From: Paroedura picta
Lineage: Eukaryota > Chordata > Lepidosauria > Squamata > Gekkonidae
Direction of reading: 5' to 3'
Assembly (NCBI RefSeq): GCF_049243985.1
Contig: NC_135372.1
Span: 69,465,818 to 69,529,817 of the forward strand
DNA length: 64,000 bases
In this document: positions 55,101 to 64,000 of the stretch, in pieces
Position numbering within the stretch: position 1 is the stretch's first letter
How the letters are laid out: every line of letters starts with the position of its first letter
Position numbers and translations under genes: made by a program
Notes under the pieces: generated by a model
Databases searched by the model: none
What the model was told of the DNA's origin: nothing
What the model saw: only the letters and a program-made list of their open reading frames with translations

Positions 55101-58100
55101 AATCAGCGGCTTGGACTGTTCCATCCCTGTGGTGTCTGAGATTAATTGGGCTTTTAACTTGTTATCCAGGCCATGAAATATTGAGAAGGAAGTAAATAGA
55201 AGTATATTTGCTAAGTTTACTCTGCTCCCCACCCCATCTCTATGTGTGTATCACACCAGTGCCAGGTGACACTATGAATCAGTCTTTGGCATAATTACCG
55301 TAATCTGTCCGTTTCAGATGCAAATGCAAACAAATAGGAAAAAGAAAGTAACATAAAACAGTTGCTATAGCACCAATGTTTAATCATCGGGCTTAACATG
55401 GCAAACTAAATCATCTGTTTAAAGTTTCATTTATTTGGTATAGGCTACCTGTGGAATTATTGTGAAAGCCAAAATAAACTTCCTATCAGTCTTTTTTCTT
55501 TGTTGTATTTTTTCTGAATATAATATTTTTATTCCTCCTTTGTTTACTACAATTCAACATCCATGTTGCATGTCAGCCTGCTTCAAAGCTTCACAATTCA
55601 CACACATTAAGGAAACAGAGGGAAATGGTGGCTTACTGTATTGTTGTGAATATACAATGGAAAAAATTGACTTGGTTTTGCTCAATATCTAAAAGACTCC
55701 CCCAACAGACACTTTTCCTCCTAGGAGCTCTGAGTTGTGCTCACAACAACAATAATATGTGATAACTGATGCTGAGAGTGCTCAGTTATTCAGTATGCTT
55801 AATGGCAGAGAGGGAATTTAAACTCAGGTCTCCCTGATCTAGAGGGGTCCCCTGCTGACAGGCCCCACTTCTTTGGCTTCTACACTGCTGCATGTTAGAT
55901 AGATCTCCCTTTTGTCGGAGGTAAATTCCCCCCCCCCCCACCGGCCAACTGATTGGCAGCAAACTTACATTAGAGTTTTGGTTCAAATACTAGAACATTG
56001 GCCTGACTTCCTGGATGTAAAGATGTCACTTCCAGGTCATGTGAGCAGTGACATAGACATGTCGAATGGGCCCCCCTCTGTTCCTGGTAAGTTTCTCTCT
56101 CCTCCCCCCTGCTGGTTGTCTCTCTCCCCCGCCCCTGCTGGTTGTCAAGAGGGACCTCTCAACCCTACCCAGATCCCTCAGTATCAGCACTACCCTATAC
56201 TAATTCTTTGGCTCAGTTAAGTGCATCTCTACTGTGCATTTATCAAAGGAAATATGGAAGCTAAATTCTAAGGGGCTAAAAAGAGATGGTGGGGATAGCT
56301 GAATGCGAAGTGTGGCAAACAGGTTATGTTTGGATGATACTGTATTCCCTGTGAACTGCCCTGAGTGCAAGGGAGGGCAGTAAAAAATGTAATAAATACA
56401 TTTAAAATCTTTTTGGAGATGAGATGGATGGAAATCAAAGAAAGGGCTTTTTCAATGGTGGTACCTCACTTGTGAAATGTCTTTTCTTCTAATACTCACC
56501 TAACACCTACGCTACTATTTCTTAGGAACCAGGTTGAAACATTTCTTTTTACACAGGAGTTAAGAGGTTGGTTGTCTTAATTTGAGTTGTACTCTGGCCT
56601 GAGAATTATTTTATGAATCTAATTTTTAAGTGCTATATTTAAGGTTTTATAGTGTTTTTATGCTTTTGATTTCTAATAGTTTAGTGTTGCAATTTTATGG
56701 TCTTTATGTTTCTACTATGTTTTATTTTGTAAGCATTTTTGAGCAGGCTCTATGGAGAGGCAGCAGATAAATTATCCAAACCAAAGAAAGAAATAGCAGC
56801 ACCAACTGTGCCCTGACATGCATTTTGCTTTGCTGGCTTTCTTCTCATGTGCTCTACACACATATGCATGTTGTTCTATATATTTGTTCCAGTGTACCCA
56901 CATAAGTTGGGAGGTGGTGTGGAGGCAGGGAACTTGTGACTCTGATCCCAATTTCTCCCAACATGCAGTCATTCTAGCTGCCTAGAAAGTATTAAAAGGC
57001 TATATGATACCAACAATTTAACACATGTGTACACACATGGGGACCCTTATTAGACCATGGCTTCCTGTATGTCTGCACATGTTTTACACATACATAGTTT
57101 CTATTCTATTGAGTACTAGCCGAAAAGCCCATTGCATTCAGGAATGTAATGGGCGCTTGCGGGCAGCGGCAGGTAGAGCGGGCTAAGGGCGGGCGTACTG
57201 GAGGTGGCAGCGAGAAGGTCACTGGCGCCAGGCTGCCGGGAAGGTGGGTGAGCGGCAGTGGGCGTGCGGAGGGCTGGAGGCCAGCGGAGAGGGCAGTGGT
57301 CAGGCAGTCGCAGGGGTCATGGCATGTCCTCGCCGCGCAGCGAGCAGCCAGGGAGTGTGGCGCTGGTGGCGAGGGGAGGCGGGTGCTATAGGGGCGCGCC
57401 TCTGGATTGGGCCGTTGGGGAGGTCTAGGGGTTGTCCCAATCCGGAGGTGCCCAGCTTTGCTGGGCACACCCAGATTGGGCCGCTGCCTGTGGATTCTGA
57501 GGGCTGGACAGACCTGGACAGCAGAGCATAGACCTGGACAGCGCCACCCGGATGGCTCTTTCAACTTTATTTAAGAGCCAGTGATAAAGATATTCAACCA
57601 TTGGCCAATACCAGTACTCTCTCAGCCTCACCTACCACACAGGGTGTCTGTTGTGGGGATAAGAAAAGGAAGGCGATTGTAGGCTGCTTTGAAACTGGTA
57701 GAGAGAAGTGGCATATAAGAACTAACTCTTCTGCTGCTTCTGCTTCTTCTTCAATGACAACATCATTGTTGTTGTTGCAGAACTTTATTTTTTCTTCTTG
57801 CTGCTATATTCACCTGGCCTTCAGATGTTGCTTTTGGGTATTCAGCAGAACCTCAGGACCAGCATAGTGGGCCACGTAGGAGTATATGCTCAGGGGGAGG
57901 AACTGGTGGAAATTGTTCCCCCATCTTTTGTGAATGGAAATGCATGGAGAAGCTGCATAGTTGGATGGGTGCTAATGTATCCTGCAGCAAATAAAATTGC
58001 AGCAAACATAATTGCTCAGTCAAGCCAAAATGCGCTCTCCTTAACTTTGTAGTTTAGATATTTATGCTTCAACAATGTTTGATTCTTTTTTCAAGAAAAT

Positions 58101-59230
58101 GGTTTGAGTTCTTATTCTGTTTTTTTTGGGACTTCATTGATTTCAGATTCCTTGCAAACTACAACAGCCTAACAGACAAGTACCTGGCAGGTTATTTCAG
58201 CAACACCAGGATAAGACGTCACCTACAGAGATCAGGGCTGGTAGGTATACAAATGTTTCTTTTTGATGTCTCTAGATGTAATTTACGTTGTGATAATTTT
58301 ACTGCTCTATCTTCTTATCTAAGAAACAAACAAAACAATTTAAGCCTTGGAGGCCGGGACGCAACTTAAGATCACATCTCAGGCCAGAAACCTGGGGGTG
58401 ACCACGGATGCCTCACTAACACTTGAGGCACAGGTCAAACAGGTAGCTGGCCAGGCATTTTCCCATCTCCGCCAGGCTCGGCTACTAGCGCCCTATCTGT
58501 CCTCTGAACACTTGGCCACAGTGATCCATGCGACGGTCATCTCCAGATTAGATTTCTGTAACTCGCTGTACACTGGCCTGCCTTTGGGCTTGATCCGGAA
58601 ACTGCAACTGGTCCAAAATGCGGCTGCTTGGGTCCTCACGGCTACACCTTGGAGGGCACATATCCAGCCAGTGCTGAGCAGCTGCATTGGCTACCGGTTA
58701 TCTTCCGGATCAGGTTCAAGGTTTTGGTTTTGACCTTCAAGGCCATCCATGGTCTGGGCCCAGTGTATATGAGGGACTGCCTATTGCCCTACGCCCCCCA
58801 CAGGGCCTTACGCTCTGCGGGTACTAACCTATTGGTCATTCCCGGTCCCAAGGAAGCTCGCCTGGCCTCGACCAGGGCCAGGGCCTTTTCGGTCCTGGCC
58901 CCAACCTGGCGGAATGAGCTCCCGGAAGAGCTGCGGACCCTGCGGGAATTGTCATCATTCTTCAGGGCCTGCAAGACAGAGCTCTTCCGCCAGGCTTTCG
59001 GTTGAGGCCGGGCAGCAAGAAGATCTAGCCCCCCTCACAAATGTGACGGTTGCATCTGTCATCTGCCCCCTCTCTTTCCCTTCTTAGTGGGTGAGGAATT
59101 GTGTTAGCTATATTGAAATTTGCCGCCATTCTTGTCTTAACGCTTGTATTAATTGTATTATGCTTTATTGTTTTAGGGGATTGGTTTTTAGGTGACCCGC
59201 CTCGAGCCTCCGGGGGGAGGCGGGATATAA

Positions 59231-59287
<57 letters not shown>

Positions 59288-62200
59288 CTACTTTTAAAAG
59301 GGTTGCTACAAGGGCTGCTACCCAGCCAAAATTTTGTGAATGCTATGATGATCTCTTTTATTGCAAGCATATAGTACCATGCTTTTATCATGTTGCTCAC
59401 AACTGTTATCACTCATTGATAGCTCTCATGTGAATGCACGTGACTCCCCTGAGGGCAGAACTGCACATTGCATGGTGTTTCTTTGTATATTTTTCCTGAT
59501 TTCTTTTTTAAAATATAGTTTGATTAAAAGTTGTTCTTCCTTCTGTTTTCTATCTTTTTATTCTGTTCTCTGGAGTCTCTAGCAAACTAGAAGAGACCCC
59601 CCCCCCCCCCCAGAACTGCTTCTTAAGAATAGTATTAGGCTTGTGACTAGAAGATAGTTTTGCCATGTAATATTTGTTTTATTTAAAACATCCATTCCTT
59701 TCTTCTGGTTAACTGGACACATTATAGTAAAAACTGTGCTGTGATCATGGTTGATGGCAATGTAGCATTTCAGAAATTTAAGATTAAGTTGTTCTTCTTT
59801 CTTCCCTAGCCATTTCTTACTCATTAGTAATGCTGTATCTATCTCTTTATCTTCTATGTTTGAAGTTATAGAAATACAAACTGTATTTTCCAATATAAGC
59901 AAATTCTGATTAATTGGTTACTTTTACTGACTGCTTTTGTTTTATTGACAGAAAATACAATTAATATGGATATTACAAAACCTTCTTGCATTTAATGCTT
60001 TTGTCTATATTAAACTACACAGCAAAGTGTCATAGAAGAAGAAGAATTGGTTCTTATATGCCGCTTTTCTCTACCCGAAGGAGTCTCAAAGTGGCTTACA
60101 GTTGCCTTCCCTTCCCTCTCCTCACAACAGACACCCTGTGAGGTAGGTGAGTCTGAGAGAGCCCTGATATTATTGCTTGATCAGAACAGCTTTCTCACTG
60201 GTGTGACAAGCCCAAGGTCAGCCAGTTGGTTGCATATGGAGGAGTGGGGAACCAAACCCAATTGGCCAGATTAGAAACTGGAGCTCCTAACCACTACACC
60301 AAGCTGGCTCTCTAGAAGTGATGTCCCACTGTCGTTTGATGGGTATAGGGGGCTGGCAATTGATGATTAAAGAAACTTTCCTGTAGGGAGGCAGTATTTC
60401 TATTGACAGATATGAAGCTGCAAATTTTGCCTATTGATAGAATTTGGATGAATGAGAATCCAGTGGATAATCTTAGAATATAGAAGAGAAAATTTCTTGG
60501 TCATGAGACATTTTAATAAAAACCATTTAGAAGAGAATCATGTCACCTAATGAGCCAGTTAGCATTTTCAAGTGACATTTAAAGCAAAATAAGACTGTTC
60601 CATGCTCAGGATGTCTCTAACATTAGGAATGACTGATGAGGAAATATTAATGGAAATTGGTGGTTTGTTCCATCTTAATAAACATGGCCCACTATGAATA
60701 GTACTGCACTAACACATTTTCATGCTACTGGAGACCTTTGGGTGATGTGGATTGATTAGATTTGCACACACTTGCAATCCTAGTATAACATCGAGGCTTA
60801 TGGAAGAGTTCTATTAAATCATTACTGCACATGATCATCATGAAACACTAAGCTTGTTATGTAGCTATTTGCTTGTGTTATGTACCTTTTTAGGTAGTGC
60901 TAATTTTTGATTGGCTTGTGAAGGATGCTTTTGTATGTGCCCCACTGCTAATTGGATAGCTATTATTTTACATATGAAAGTGAACAGAATGAAACTAGGC
61001 TGTGATGCAAAAGGGCATGTGCACACTGGAGTTTTACAGGGCTGATTTCCTCATGCGGTGCTTGCACACCCAAAACAGCTGTTCTTGAATACAGAACTTG
61101 CATATCATAATGAAAAAGAGTCCTTGTATGCCTTACCTTAAGGCATGGGCAACTGAGCAATGGTATACCAGATAATTATTATGCAGAGCTCTACTCAGGC
61201 AACTAAGGTGAGCCCTTGAAGGTGTGCTGGTGAGACTCATGGCAGGGAAAAAGGGAGTCAGCTTGACTTATACTACCATCACCTCCAGCATACTTTGTAA
61301 GCCACTCAAAATGAGCAGTCCAGTGTCCTCCCAATGTGACTGGCCAAATACAATCCTTGTTTGCTTACTTGCACATCAACAAAGTAAACATTTCTTTTTA
61401 AGCACTACTTCTGTTTTCCTTTATTACTCACTTTTTAAGGGCTAATTTTTTGTAGTGACAACTAGGGGAAGGTGCACGAAACACCAGCAATTGGGGGGGG
61501 GGGGATATGTAGAGGTAACCAAAGGGTGGGTGAAGGCATCCACAAGTTTTGCATCTGTGATGGGTTTCTGTCCACTTCAGCTTCCTACCTTTTGGTTGGT
61601 GGTAGAACTGTCAGAATTTTGCACAGACAGAATTGTCATGTGATGGGGCTGCTCTCATGTGTTGTTCAGTGTAAGGTACAAGCAACTCTTAATCCTGAAA
61701 AGTCTCAGTAGCACCATATTCTTATGGAATACACTATTATTGGGTGCAGACTCCCATCTCAGATGTTGGATAACCTGCACCAGGATATGGACGTGTGCAT
61801 ACAGGTGAGAGAGAGACCCTGTTAATTCTCCTGGGCCTCATGGCAGCTGTCGATCGCATTATTATCCTTCTGGACTGTTGCTCAAGATTGTGGCTGGGAG
61901 GCAGTGTTCTGTAGTGGTCTCAGTTCTAGCTCAAAGGTAGGTTTCAGAGTATGATGCTGGGGGACCGTTGCTCTGCCCCCTGGTTTTTGTAGGGTTCTTC
62001 AAGGTTTCGCCTTATCCCCCATGCTTTTCAACTTCTATGTAAAATTGCTGGGAGTGGCTTTTCAGAAATTTGGGCTGAGTTATCCCCTATATGAGATGAG
62101 GGCCAGCTTGGTGTACTGGTTAGGAGTGCCAGTTTCTAATCTGGCCAATCGGGTTTGATTCCCCACTCCTCCACATGCAACCAACTGGCTGACCTTGGGC

Positions 62201-63734
62201 TTGCCATAGCAGAGATAAAGCTGTTCTGATCAAGCAATAATATCAGGGCTATCTCAGCCCCACCTACCTCACAGGGTGTCTGTTGTGGTGATTGTAAGCC
62301 ACTTTGAGATTCCTACTGGTAGAGAAAAGTGTCATATAAGAACCAACTTTTTTCTTCTATTTCATGTCCAGTGGATCCTAGGGAGACTAAACTTTAAACA
62401 GGTTCTTGGAGGCAGTTTGGGCTAACAAACTGAAACTTAGTCCTTAAAAAGGAGAAGTTCTGCTGTACAGGAAAAGGTTTGATCCAGGAAATGTGATACC
62501 TGCTCTTCTAGATCGAGTTTCACTTCCCCTAAAGGATCAGGTTCATAGCTTGGGAGTGATCCTGGAACTGGGCCTCCTGTGAGATAAACAGGTGTTAGCA
62601 GTTGCCAAGGGTGCCTTCTCCACAGCAGCCTTCCATAGACAGAAAAGATCTTGTCACTATGGTATATGCCCTGATGATATCTACATCAGATTACTTCAAT
62701 GTGTTCTACGTGGGGTTGCTGTTGAAAATTGTCTGGAAATTACAATTGGTGCATGCTGTGACCAGAATGTTGACTGGAGTAACTCATAGGGACCATATCA
62801 CTCTATCCTCATTCCTTCTATACTGGTTCCCAATTTCCTTCCAGCCAGTCCTACGTGCTGGTATTGAACTTTGAAGGCCTATACTATTTGGGACTTGAAT
62901 ACCTCAGGGACTGTCTTCTCCCATATGAACCTACCTATATACTCCAATCATTGTTGGAGGCCTTGCTGTATATCCCTGTACTACCATGATTTAGGTCTAA
63001 ATAGCCACTTATATTTACCTACATCAGTGGTCCCCAACCTGCGGTCTGCGGCCCGGTGCCGGGCCGTGAAGGCCAGGGTGCCGGGCCGCAGTTCCCTCTC
63101 CCCGCCCCCCTGCAGTAAAAAACTTAGCTTCTTACTGCGGGAGGGGGGGAGAGGGAATCAGGGTCGCGCATCGCGCATGCTGCGCGGGCAGGGCAGTTGC
63201 CCCGCCGGTCCCCAGCCGGAAAAAGGTTGGGGACCACTGACCTACATGACAGGCTTATGATATCTTTGTGAAGTCCCTCCCCCCTTCCCTTTAATCTTAC
63301 AACTGCCCCTTTATAAATTTAGGGTTGGCAACTCTGGGCTGGTAACTACGTGGACATTTTGGTAGTGAAGCCTGGGAGGGTAGGGTTTGGGGAGAGGCAA
63401 GACCACCCTCCAAAGCAGCCATTTTCTCCAGTGTAAATTGATTTCTGTTGCCTAGAGATAAGTTATAATTCTGGGAGATCTCCAGACCCCACCTGGAGGT
63501 AGATAACCCTAACTGCATCACAAACTAGTCTTGAAACTCCCTCCAGTTTTACAGGTATTGGTCATGTGGGCATATATCTGAAGAAAATTATAATTATTTT
63601 TGTGGCAGATCTCAAGAACTGGAAGGATAATATCTGAGAAGGAATACCGATTAAATGCCATGAAGAAGGATCACCAGAAGTATATCCGGGAATGTCTGGC
63701 TCAAGCCATATTCCATAAAGTCCTGGACATGGAA
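43127..63734 (+). CDS. ERICH3: ERICH3, glutamate-rich protein 3 (first three coding exons; gene continues past the window)
   Basis: ERICH3 is a large vertebrate protein with a conserved N terminus and a long acidic C terminus. It has been linked to primary cilia and to serotonin-related vesicle traits (literature as I recall it). Exons here are 43127-43146, 58147-58240 and 63609-63734. Spliced, they give 80 codons: MNHPHPGFLANYNSL, then AGYFSNTRIRRHLQRSGL, then SEKEYRLNAMKKDHQKYIR, then ECLAQAIFHKVLDME. Human starts MSHSHPAGLLAAYNSL and continues with AGYFNNTRIRRHLLRSGL and KYIRECLAQAIFHKVLDME, so the identity is clear. The splice phase agrees (GG|A across exon 1/2, phase 0 at 2/3). The acidic region that gives the protein its name lies beyond the right edge. 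It lies downstream of CRYZ on the same strand, as in human. Confidence 0.95.
44126..44315 (-). mobile_element. Sauria-type tRNA SINE
   Basis: Reverse copy. The body is cacaacaaccctgtgaggta and ggctaggctgagtaagtgtg; the head remains are agtccaacactatcaaccat. Confidence 0.65.
44570..44776 (+). mobile_element. tRNA-derived SINE ('cagtggccgagcatctgg' type)
   Basis: The tRNA-like head is ctcagtggccgagcatctgg with the B-box region tcccaagtttaatctttgg. The body is aaagacctctacagagaccc and gtagacaatattgggcttga; the tail is gtggtctgacttgatatta. Confidence 0.65.
45303..45500 (+). repeat. interspersed repeat ('gattcaggtaggtagc' type), sense copy
   Basis: It has gattcaggtaggtagctgtg, then gtccagtagcagctttaaga and cacatttcctcagataca. 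This is a common reptile repeat whose class I could not assign. A related inverted copy lies at 47352. Confidence 0.5.
47352..47462 (-). repeat. interspersed repeat ('gattcaggtaggtagc' type), inverted copy
   Basis: The complement of cccacctgaatctatcttct and atgccgctggactcagtctt matches the copy at 45303. Confidence 0.5.
47515..47606 (+). mobile_element. CR1-type LINE 3' tail
   Basis: tgtaaaccaccatgggccag followed by an AAATAAATAAA tail. Confidence 0.55.
47611..48456 (+). mobile_element. Helitron-like element, complete termini, first-exon-like cargo
   Basis: It starts A|TTTTTAATCCGCTCC and shares about 110 bases with the 5' piece at 2923. It ends with a hairpin gcccactgta / tacagcgggc (48418-48444), then ttaattcctag|t. 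A long subterminal stem lies at 47697-47751. The CpG-rich interior has aagatggcgg (48223-48232) and a donor-like ccg|gtgagt (48376/48377). Confidence 0.8.
47697..47751. repeat. 26-bp inverted repeat with 3-base loop
   Basis: actcagaggagcg... and its complement ending ...cgctcctctgagt form arms of 26 bases with one mismatch around the loop aaa. It is near the 5' end of the Helitron-like element. Confidence 0.9.
49513..49672 (+). repeat. left arm of a long inverted repeat
   Basis: The segment, including cacaaagcattatgccatat, gttcaaacaaagttcagact and tagggatgtgcacag, recurs inverted at 51229-51386 with about nine in ten bases equal by eye. Confidence 0.85.
50281..50663. mobile_element. probable old hAT-type element
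   Basis: The flanks ttgggctaga occur on both sides (50271-50280 and 50664-50673), giving a direct repeat of at least 8 bp. The ends gcatccattttcaacc and ggttagtgatcc are a degraded version of CAGTGGTT...AACC termini. There is no coding frame. Confidence 0.55.
51229..51386 (-). repeat. right arm of a long inverted repeat
   Basis: Inverse of 49513-49672. The inner end is ctgtgcacatcccta and the outer end runs to ttctggcagg. The loop between the arms is about 1.56 kb. Confidence 0.85.
54366..54640 (+). mobile_element. tRNA-derived SINE, 'gttcttatatgc' family
   Basis: Full-length sense copy. The head is gccagtttggtgtagtggtt; the tail is gcggcatataagaaccaatt with TTC repeats. Confidence 0.9.
55985..56180. 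repeat. unclassified repeat with internal ctgctggttgtctctc duplication
   Basis: cccctgctggttgtctctct occurs near 56106 and cccctgctggttgtc again near 56132. The segment ends gggacctctcaaccctaccc, like the 'GTTGCCAAC' repeat. Confidence 0.4.
56260..56402 (+). mobile_element. CR1-type LINE 3' end
   Basis: gtgaactgccctgagtgcaa, then ggagggcagtaaaaaatgta and an AAATACA tail. Confidence 0.6.
56405..56790 (+). mobile_element. old CR1/L3-like LINE 3' region
   Basis: gggctttttcaatggtggta, cctcacttgtgaaatgtctt and ggaaccaggttgaaacattt are decayed counterparts of the RAFSVLAPTWWNELP and FRKACK coding blocks, followed by an AT-rich 3' UTR. Confidence 0.5.
57116..57590 (-). mobile_element. Helitron-like element, inverted, with GC-rich cargo
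   Basis: On the minus strand it starts A|TCTTTATCACTGGCTC and ends with a hairpin gcccattacattc / gaatgcaatgggc, then ttttcggctag|t. The interior is GC-rich, with a gtgcccagc-ttt-gctgggcac stem near 57448-57468. Confidence 0.75.
57615..57753 (+). mobile_element. tRNA-derived SINE, 'gttcttatatgc' family, 5'-truncated
   Basis: Sense copy beginning in the body at tctctcagcctcacctacca and ending tcatataag-like sequence with TTC/TGC repeats. Confidence 0.8.
58147..58240 (+). CDS. ERICH3: ERICH3 coding exon 2
   Basis: This exon completes the split Gly and encodes FLANYNSLTDKYLAGYFSN and TRIRRHLQRSGL. The acceptor tttcag follows a weak pyrimidine tract; the donor is gtaggt. It is strongly conserved with human. 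Confidence 0.95.
58340..59290 (+). mobile_element. CR1-type LINE, 5'-truncated
   Basis: It covers the end of RT and the C terminus, in two frames (shift near 58690): ARNLGVTTDASLTLEAQVKQ, then LIRKLQLVQNAAAWVLTATP, then HWLPVIFRIRFKVLVLTFKA and ARAFSVLAPTWRNELPEELR. The 3' UTR is cctccggggggaggcgggat, followed by a (TTA)n tail. Confidence 0.9.
59232..59287. repeat. (TTA)n microsatellite at CR1 3' end
   Basis: About 18 TTA units following the CR1 3' UTR. Confidence 0.95.
60033..60312 (-). mobile_element. tRNA-derived SINE, 'gttcttatatgc' family
   Basis: Full-length reverse copy from the GAAGAAGAA tail to ccactacaccaagctggctc. Confidence 0.88.
61830..62960 (+). mobile_element. old CR1/L3-type LINE, interrupted by a SINE
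   Basis: LSPMLFNFYVKLLG (about 62010) and later NCLEITIGACC-like and VHAVTRMLTGVTHRDH readings correspond to RT and post-RT blocks. There are many frame changes, so the copy is old. A SINE sits inside at 62101-62358. Confidence 0.7.
62101..62358 (+). mobile_element. tRNA-derived SINE, 'gttcttatatgc' family, nested in CR1
   Basis: Sense copy starting ggccagcttggtgtactggt and ending cataagaaccaac-like sequence. It splits the old CR1 sequence. Confidence 0.85.
63025..63239. mobile_element. hAT MITE, CAGTGGTC family, copy 3
   Basis: 215 bases. Ends are CAGTGGTCCCCAACCTGC and AAGGTTGGGGACCACTG. The perfect 8-bp duplication acctacat lies at 63017-63024 and 63240-63247. It is shorter inside than copies 1 and 2. 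Confidence 0.95.
63318..63513. repeat. 'GTTGCCAAC' interspersed repeat
   Basis: It runs from tagggttggcaactctgggc to ccagaccccacctggaggta and ataacccta, with accctccaaagcagccattt inside. It is the most complete of the five copies. Confidence 0.55.
63609..63734 (+). CDS. ERICH3: ERICH3 coding exon 3
   Basis: This exon encodes 42 codons, ISRTGRIISEKEYRLNAMKK through HKVLDME. The donor is gtatga, with an AT-rich retroelement tail starting a few bases later. Confidence 0.95.
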
Positions 63735-63737
63735 GTA

Positions 63738-63975
63738 TGACTATTTTATTTATTTAAAACTTTCATTAGCTGCTTTCTTTCCATATGGAACTCAAGGTGA
63801 CTGGCAGTATAGATAAAATACATAAATAAAATACGTACAATACATTAAAAATTAGAATCACAATTTAGGACTCTTAGTAACTTAATCAAATGCAGTTTTA
63901 AATAAAACCATCTTCAGCTGCCTCCTAAAGATCGCAAGTGAGGGGGCCAAAAGAGGGTTTATGGGCTTAGTGACT
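63738..63975 (-). mobile_element. CR1-type LINE 3' end, inverted
   Basis: It starts with an attttatttattt tail, then ttccatatggaactcaaggt. It ends among ctgcctcctaaagatcgcaa, the complement of the C-terminal coding region. It begins four to five bases after the ERICH3 exon 3 donor. Confidence 0.6.
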
Positions 63976-64000
63976 GGCATTGGAATGTAATGTGAGATTA

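Larger units (their letters stand above)
43147..58146 (+). other. ERICH3: ERICH3 intron 1 (15 kb)
   Basis: It separates a 20-base coding first exon from exon 2. Stretches without a recognised element (43.15-44.12, 45.5-47.35, 48.5-49.5, 51.4-54.36 and 54.64-55.98 kb) are AT-rich with G/C homopolymer runs. No internal gene was recognised. Confidence 0.85.
58241..63608 (+). other. ERICH3: ERICH3 intron 2
   Basis: It contains a CR1 copy (58340), two SINEs, an old CR1 with nested insertions (61830-62960) and a hAT MITE (63025). The stretches 59.3-60.0 and 60.3-61.8 kb show nothing recognisable beyond poly-C/G runs. Confidence 0.85.

Noticed and set aside
59101-59433. Hydrophobic 110-codon frame with a leucine run
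   Set aside because: The leucine run is the translation of the (TTA)n tail of a CR1 element.
1-64000. CRISPR array, operon or other prokaryotic system; retrovirus or LTR element
   Set aside because: Repeats are dispersed eukaryotic transposons, genes are spliced, and no LTR pair, gag, pol of retroviral type or env was recognised.

Overview
The window is vertebrate genomic DNA, most likely from a squamate reptile (lizard or gecko type). Host genes have short exons in long, AT-rich introns. The repeats are CR1-type LINEs, tRNA-derived reptile SINEs, a 5S-rRNA-derived SINE, small hAT elements and Helitron-like elements. I cannot resolve the species from the sequence alone. No retrovirus or LTR element was recognised.

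Three host genes were read exon by exon from splice sites and protein similarity. (1) TYW3, wybutosine tRNA modification: minus strand, six coding exons from 21383 down to 13537, complete at 267 codons. (2) CRYZ, zeta-crystallin/NADPH:quinone oxidoreductase: plus strand, eight coding exons from 26948 to 37501, complete at 330 codons. (3) ERICH3, glutamate-rich protein 3: plus strand, first three coding exons at 43127, 58147 and 63609; the gene runs off the right edge. TYW3 and CRYZ are head to head and CRYZ and ERICH3 are head to tail, the same order and relative orientation as on human chromosome 1p31. The three proteins do not share a pathway; the arrangement is conserved synteny.

Layout. 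1-13.5 kb: gene-free DNA downstream of TYW3 with SINEs, a CR1 copy carrying a 311-codon open reverse-transcriptase frame (8980-9915), a hAT MITE and Helitron-like pieces. 13.5-21.4 kb: TYW3. 21.2-22.5 kb: CpG-rich shared promoter area. 22.5-26.9 kb: upstream part of CRYZ, with a telomere-like higher-order tandem repeat (23.7-24.74 kb), a CR1 fragment and a 0.9-kb DNA transposon. 26.9-37.5 kb: CRYZ, with a 1.35-kb Helitron-like element in its first coding intron. 37.5-42.2 kb: intergenic, repeat-rich. 42.2-43.1 kb: CpG-rich ERICH3 promoter with two RFX X-box-like half sites. 43.1-64 kb: ERICH3, whose 15-kb first intron holds many nested repeats.

The least ordinary material is a family of non-autonomous Helitron-like elements. 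Copies share an A|TC start and a terminal hairpin plus CTAG|T end, but carry unrelated GC-rich, CpG-island-like interiors. Two interiors pair an AAGATGGC motif with a splice-donor-like site, as expected of captured promoter/first-exon segments. Other points of interest are the telomere-like repeat array, three hAT MITEs with perfect 8-bp target duplications, and a 150-bp inverted repeat pair inside ERICH3 intron 1.
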